A stretch of DNA of 64,000 bases from Ferruginibacter yonginensis (lineage in GTDB: Bacteria; Bacteroidota; Bacteroidia; Chitinophagales; Chitinophagaceae): NCBI RefSeq assembly GCF_042651465.1, contig NZ_JBHSCZ010000004.1, forward strand, positions 62,001-126,000, written 5' to 3'. The position numbers were made by a program, and so were the translations under genes. The notes under the pieces are model-generated. The model did no database searches. It was given only the letters and a program-made list of their open reading frames with translations, and had not been told where the DNA came from. Below, in pieces: positions 60,023 to 64,000 of the stretch (the stretch's first letter is position 1; every line of letters starts with the position of its first letter).

Positions 60023-61312
60023 ATGTACCAGCAATTAATTAATAAAGAACAAAAATTAGCCGTTATTGGCTTAGGCTATGTAGGTTTACCTATTGCACTT
60101 GAGTTTGCTAAAAAAATAAAAGTAATTGGTTTCGATATTAACGCAGATAGAGTTGCGTTGATGCAACAAAAAATTGATCCCAGCAAAGAATTAGAAAGTA
60201 GTGCATTTGATGGTTGCGATATTGAATTTACGAATGATTTAGAAGTATTAAAACAAGCAACCTTTTTTATAGTTGCTGTACCAACCCCTGTTGACGAACA
60301 TAATGTGCCCGATTTAAAACCTGTTATTAGAGCAAGCGAAACAATCGGTAAAGTTATCAAAAAAGGTGATTACGTAGTGTATGAAAGTACTGTATACCCA
60401 GGCTGTACTGAAGAAGATTGCGTACCAGTAATTGAAAAACTATCTGGCTTAAAAATGGTGACTGATTATAAAATTGGTTACTCACCAGAGCGTATTAACC
60501 CAGGCGATAAAGAACATACCATTACTACCATTACAAAAGTGGTAAGTGGTTGTTGCGATGAAAGTTTAGATGTTATTGCAAAAGTTTATGAATTGGTAGT
60601 TAAAGCAGGTGTACACAGAGCATCATCCATAAAAGTTGCTGAAGCAGCTAAAATTATTGAAAACACCCAACGTGATTTAAACATTGCGTTAATGAACGAA
60701 CTATCTATCATTTTTGATAGAATGAATATTAACACATTTGAAGTACTAGAAGCTGCTGGTACCAAATGGAATTTCTTACGTTTTCAACCAGGCTTAGTAG
60801 GTGGCCACTGCATTGGTGTTGACCCATACTATCTAACTTATAAATCAAAAGAATTAGGTTATGATAGCCAAGTTATTTTAGCCGGAAGAAATATTAATGA
60901 TGGTATGGCTGGTTATGTTGCAAAAAAAGTATTACAACACATTATTCAGCATACCGCAAACGTTAAAGATGCTAGAGTGCTAATAATGGGTGCTACATTT
61001 AAAGAAAATGTAAGCGATATACGTAACAGTAAAGTAGCAGATGTTGTGAAAGAACTACAATCTTTCTCATTAAATGTTGATATTACTGATCCACATGCTA
61101 ATAGTGATGAGTTAAAACATGAATATGGTTTTTCGCTTACACCCACTTTACAAAATCAATACGATGCCGTAATTGTAACCGTACCGCATGCTGATTATAA
61201 AAATTTAGATGATACATACTTTGCATCAATAACTAAAGACAATGCTTTAATTTTTGATTTAAAAGGTACTTATCGCAACAGTATAAAAAATAGAACATAC
61301 AGAAGTTTATAA
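60023..61312 (+). CDS. Nucleotide sugar dehydrogenase (WbpA/TviB-like)
   Basis: A 429-residue NAD-dependent dehydrogenase of the UDP-N-acetyl-hexosamine 6-dehydrogenase subgroup. Features are LAVIGLGYVGLPIALEFAKKIKVIGFDI, VPTPVDEHNVPDLKPV, YSPERINPGDKEHT, the catalytic Cys in GLVGGHCIGVDPYYLTYK and MGATFKENVSDIRNSKV. The GGHCIGVDPYYL form separates it from UDP-glucose dehydrogenases such as its neighbour. It probably makes a UDP-HexNAc uronic acid for a surface glycan. Confidence 0.92.
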   Translation: MYQQLINKEQKLAVIGLGYVGLPIALEFAKKIKVIGFDINADRVALMQQKIDPSKELESSAFDGCDIEFTNDLEVLKQATFFIVAVPTPVDEHNVPDLKPVIRASETIGKVIKKGDYVVYESTVYPGCTEEDCVPVIEKLSGLKMVTDYKIGYSPERINPGDKEHTITTITKVVSGCCDESLDVIAKVYELVVKAGVHRASSIKVAEAAKIIENTQRDLNIALMNELSIIFDRMNINTFEVLEAAGTKWNFLRFQPGLVGGHCIGVDPYYLTYKSKELGYDSQVILAGRNINDGMAGYVAKKVLQHIIQHTANVKDARVLIMGATFKENVSDIRNSKVADVVKELQSFSLNVDITDPHANSDELKHEYGFSLTPTLQNQYDAVIVTVPHADYKNLDDTYFASITKDNALIFDLKGTYRNSIKNRTYRSL

Positions 61313-61331
61313 AAGTTTTAAACCTAACAGC

Positions 61332-62324
61332 ATGAACACATTTCACGAAGGTGATTTAAGCAATACTTCATTTTTGGTTACCGGTGGTGGCGGTTTTATT
61401 GGTAGCCATATTGCAGCATATCTTTTACAACATGGCGCTAAAAAAGTAAGGGTTCTTGATAATATGGTAAATGGTTTTGAAACCAACTTAGCTATTTTAA
61501 AACAATACCCTGCTTTTGAATTTATACAAGGCGATATAAGAGATGCAGCTGTTTGTAACCAAGCATGTGAAGGCATTGATTATGTAAGTCATCAAGCTGC
61601 TTTAGGTTCAGTACCACGATCAATTATAGAACCAATTTATTTCAATGAAGTAAATGTTGGCGGTTTTGTAAATATGCTGAAAGCAGCAGTTGATAATGGG
61701 GTAAAACAATTTGTTTATGCTTCATCATCATCAGTGTATGGCGATGAGCCTACGCTCCCTAAAGTTGAATCAAAAATTGGTAACTGTTTATCACCCTACG
61801 CAGCTACAAAAAAAACAAATGAATTGTACGCTCAAATTTTTGCTGATGTATATGGTTTAAAAATAATGGGCTTTAGGTATTTTAATATTTTTGGACCTCG
61901 GCAAGACCCAGACGGGGCTTATGCAGCCGTAATTCCACTTTTTGTAAAAGGTATGATGAAACAATTACCCGTTTACATTAATGGCGATGGTGAACAAACC
62001 AGGGATTTTACTTACGTTGATAATGCTGTGCAAATTAATGTAAAAGGCATGCTCACTAAAAATGAAGCAGCGTTAAACAAAGTATATAATGTAGCGGTAG
62101 GTGAAAATTTTTCAGTTAACTATTTATATCAAATTTGTAAAGATAGCCTACAAAGCAATTGGGAAGCAACTTATCGTGAACCAAGAGTTGGTGATATTAG
62201 AAACTCATTAGCGGATATTTCAGCAGCTCAACAATTACTTGGTTACCAACCTACCAAAAGATTTGAAGATGGCCTAAAAGAAACCATTACATTTTTTAAA
62301 AACAAATACAGCGAAGCTGAGTAA
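61332..62324 (+). CDS. UDP-N-acetylhexosamine 4-epimerase-like SDR (WbpP/TviC-like)
   Basis: A 330-residue NAD-dependent epimerase. It has FLVTGGGGFIGSHIAAYLLQHGAKKVRVLDN, HQAALGSVPRSIIEPI, the catalytic YAATK lysine motif (SPYAATKKTNELYA) and FRYFNIFGPRQDPDGAYAAVIPLF, typical of WbpP/TviC/GnE enzymes. Next to the WbpA/TviB-like dehydrogenase it forms the classic pair producing UDP-GalNAcA (as in Vi antigen synthesis); whether it acts before or after oxidation is unknown. Confidence 0.9.
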   Translation: MNTFHEGDLSNTSFLVTGGGGFIGSHIAAYLLQHGAKKVRVLDNMVNGFETNLAILKQYPAFEFIQGDIRDAAVCNQACEGIDYVSHQAALGSVPRSIIEPIYFNEVNVGGFVNMLKAAVDNGVKQFVYASSSSVYGDEPTLPKVESKIGNCLSPYAATKKTNELYAQIFADVYGLKIMGFRYFNIFGPRQDPDGAYAAVIPLFVKGMMKQLPVYINGDGEQTRDFTYVDNAVQINVKGMLTKNEAALNKVYNVAVGENFSVNYLYQICKDSLQSNWEATYREPRVGDIRNSLADISAAQQLLGYQPTKRFEDGLKETITFFKNKYSEAE

Positions 62325-62337
62325 AATAAAAAAGTAT

Positions 62338-62886
62338 ATGCCTTTTGCAAAAACAGACTTTGAAGGACTATTGATTTTTGAACCGAAAGTATTTGAAGAT
62401 AATAGAGGTTATTTTTTTGAAAGTTATAATTACAATACTTGTAAAGCTGATGGGGTTGACATAAATTTTGTACAAGATAATCAAGCTAGCTCTGAGTATG
62501 GTGTAATTAGAGGGTTGCATTACCAACTTGAACCTCATGCTCAAACTAAGTTTGTAAGGGTACTCAGTGGTACTATTTTAGATGTAGTGGTCGATCTAAG
62601 AAAAGCTTCAGCCACCTATGGTAAGTCTTTTTCAATTGAATTATCTGCTGAAAATAAAAAACAATTTTTAGTTCCAAAAGGTTTTGCACATGGTTACGCT
62701 GTTTTAAGTAAAACGGCAGAAGTATTGTACAAATGTGATGCATACTACAATAAAGAAACTGAAGCTGGTATCATATATAATGACCCACATTTAAATATTG
62801 ATTGGAAAATACCAACTGATAAAGCCATTATTTCTGATAAAGATTTAAACCAACCATTTTTCAAAGATTGTAAAAACAATTTTTAA
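62338..62886 (+). CDS. rfbC: dTDP-4-dehydrorhamnose 3,5-epimerase
   Basis: A 182-residue RmlC-type cupin epimerase of dTDP-L-rhamnose synthesis. It has GLLIFEPKVFEDNRGYFFESYN, FVQDNQASSEYGVIRGLHYQLEPHAQTKFVRVLSG with the catalytic His, VVDLRKASATYGK, and PKGFAHGYAVLS. Length matches. It is followed 10 bp later by rfbD; rfbA and rfbB are not in the window. Confidence 0.96.
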   Translation: MPFAKTDFEGLLIFEPKVFEDNRGYFFESYNYNTCKADGVDINFVQDNQASSEYGVIRGLHYQLEPHAQTKFVRVLSGTILDVVVDLRKASATYGKSFSIELSAENKKQFLVPKGFAHGYAVLSKTAEVLYKCDAYYNKETEAGIIYNDPHLNIDWKIPTDKAIISDKDLNQPFFKDCKNNF

Positions 62887-62895
62887 ATTATTTTT

Positions 62896-63756
62896 ATGGC
62901 AATTACTATTTTAGTTACAGGTGCTAATGGACAATTAGGTAATGCAATACAACAAGTGGCGGCAACCCTACCAGCCAGTCAATATCAATTTGTATTTACC
63001 AATAGCAGTTCATTAAACATAACAAATGAAATAGCCATACAACAAATATTTTCTAACCAACATTTTGATTACTGCATCAACTGTGCAGCTTATACTGCTG
63101 TTGATAAAGCTGAAACGGAAAAAGCCAATGCCTTGGCCACAAATGCAACAGCCGTTAAATTTTTAGCACAAGCATGCCATCAACATCAAACCAAATTAAT
63201 TCATATTTCAACGGATTATGTTTTTGATGGTACCGCTACAACACCTTATAAAACTGATGCAAACACTAACCCGATTAATTATTATGGACAAACAAAATTG
63301 TTGGGTGAACAATTAGCTTTTCAAGAAAACGAAGCTACCATCATTATTAGAACAGCATGGGTATATAGTTTACATGGCAACAACTTTGTAAAAACAATGC
63401 TACGCTTAATGAATGAAAAAGAAAGTATTGGTGTAGTACATGATCAACAAGGTACGCCTACCTATGCTCCAGATTTAGCAGCTGCCATAGTACACATTAT
63501 TACAACACAATTATTTAAGCCGGGTATTTACCACTTTACTAATAATGGTAATACCACATGGTTTGGTTTTGCACAAGCAATTGCTAACCATATTCAAACA
63601 ACTTGTATTGTAAATGCTATTAATACCAGCCAATTTCCTACTCCTGCAAAAAGACCAGCCTATTCTATTTTAGATGTAGCAAGTTTTGAAAAAACATTTC
63701 AATATAATATACCGCAATGGCAACATAGCTTAACAACTTGTTTAAGCCATTTATAA
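62896..63756 (+). CDS. rfbD: dTDP-4-dehydrorhamnose reductase
   Basis: A 286-residue SDR reductase completing dTDP-L-rhamnose. The Rossmann motif is VTGANGQLGNAIQQ, followed by CINCAAYTAVDKAETE, STDYVFDGTATTPY, the catalytic YYGQTKLLGEQ and IIRTAWVYS. It lacks only family-typical charged C-terminal residues. It is the last gene of the seven-gene plus-strand operon. Confidence 0.95.
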   Translation: MAITILVTGANGQLGNAIQQVAATLPASQYQFVFTNSSSLNITNEIAIQQIFSNQHFDYCINCAAYTAVDKAETEKANALATNATAVKFLAQACHQHQTKLIHISTDYVFDGTATTPYKTDANTNPINYYGQTKLLGEQLAFQENEATIIIRTAWVYSLHGNNFVKTMLRLMNEKESIGVVHDQQGTPTYAPDLAAAIVHIITTQLFKPGIYHFTNNGNTTWFGFAQAIANHIQTTCIVNAINTSQFPTPAKRPAYSILDVASFEKTFQYNIPQWQHSLTTCLSHL

Positions 63757-63797
63757 ATCACCTACATTTTACTAATTAAGTTTGGTATTTTTGCTTT

Positions 63798-64000
63798 GTG
63801 CAAATATTCAACATTACCAGTCGTATAATAGTTACTTGTAGCAACAGACTATCCATTTATTTAGAAAAAGAAATTACAGCTTTAGGCTATACTCCAGTAC
63901 GTGTATTTAAAACAGGTGTGGAATTACAGGGCAATATGCAAGATTGTATTCGGTTAAATGCACACCTTCGCTGTGCCAGCCAAGTGTTATTTTCTATAAA
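63798..64000 (+). CDS. THUMP-domain class I SAM-dependent RNA methyltransferase, 5' part
   Basis: Partial gene, cut by the right edge after 67 codons. The visible N-terminus (IVTCSNRLSIYLEKEITALGY, VELQGNMQDCIRLNAHLRCASQVLF) matches the ferredoxin-like/THUMP start of RlmL/YpsC-type 23S rRNA guanine-N2 methyltransferases. The only in-frame start after the upstream stop is GTG at 63798. A TATTTTTG box at 63786-63793 precedes it by 4 bp, implying a leaderless mRNA if real. Confidence 0.8.
   Translation, partial: MQIFNITSRIIVTCSNRLSIYLEKEITALGYTPVRVFKTGVELQGNMQDCIRLNAHLRCASQVLFSI

Overview
The window is a chromosomal segment of a low-GC member of the Bacteroidota, most likely the Chitinophagaceae or a close relative. 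The evidence is the PorP/SprF protein, CHU_C (type B) and type A C-terminal sorting domains of the type IX secretion system (T9SS), the gene order infA-rpmJ-rpsM-rpsK-rpsD-rpoA-rplQ followed by carA, a DUF4954 protein, recurrent TAnnTTTG -7 promoter boxes and the scarcity of Shine-Dalgarno sites. No tRNA, rRNA, CRISPR array, transposase or prophage gene was seen.

Layout. 1-3.1 kb (minus): porP/sprF, a DUF962 gene and a giant repeat protein that runs off the left edge. 3.4-14.9 kb: housekeeping genes (yigZ-ribD, prmC, exbB-exbD, an SPFH protein, pepT, a SlyD-like FKBP, a NamZ-like muramidase, fmt, a LysM/RlpA-like protein, an OmpA-like protein). 15-20 kb (minus): pntAA-pntAB-pntB transhydrogenase, then thyA-folA-methyltransferase. 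20-27.5 kb: an Ldh-family oxidoreductase, a second DUF962 protein, queA, a double-ATPase ABC protein, AMP nucleosidase, an HsdR-N-like nuclease-fold protein and an Ada-like regulator/repair protein. 27.5-32.1 kb (minus): accessory region with two tandem CHU_C proteins, a remnant of a duplicated lipoprotein gene and the intact-looking lipoprotein gene, whose start is separated from its frame by a 10-G tract. 32.3-44.3 kb: gdhA, ccmC-ccmD, a LytTR regulator with a TPR histidine kinase, a SET protein, mgtE, glmS, DUF4954, aroQ. 44.3-49.4 kb (minus): carA and the alpha ribosomal operon with structured spacers. 49.6-56.4 kb: OmpA-like, ccmB, a secreted M4 metallopeptidase, tdk, an unknown protein and kdtA. 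56.5-63.8 kb (plus): a seven-gene nucleotide-sugar operon. The window ends in a THUMP-type RNA methyltransferase.

How the genes work together. Much of the non-core content is envelope biology: T9SS cargo and its partner PorP/SprF, OmpA/LysM/RlpA peptidoglycan-associated proteins, a peptidoglycan-recycling muramidase, Kdo transfer to lipid A, and sugar-nucleotide supply (UDP-GlcA, UDP-Xyl-type, UDP-HexNAcA and dTDP-rhamnose-type steps) for surface polysaccharide.

Most interesting signals: (1) a G10 tract (32114-32123) directly after an ATG, where loss of one base would join that ATG to the lipoprotein frame, a candidate phase-variation switch; (2) an H-type pseudoknot immediately upstream of rpsD, a candidate S4 autoregulatory site; (3) a tandemly duplicated lipoprotein/CHU_C cassette with a relic copy; (4) a 60-63 bp dispersed element ending in a terminator-like hairpin, present twice in opposite orientation; (5) GC-rich intergenic islands that look like a divergent repeat family.
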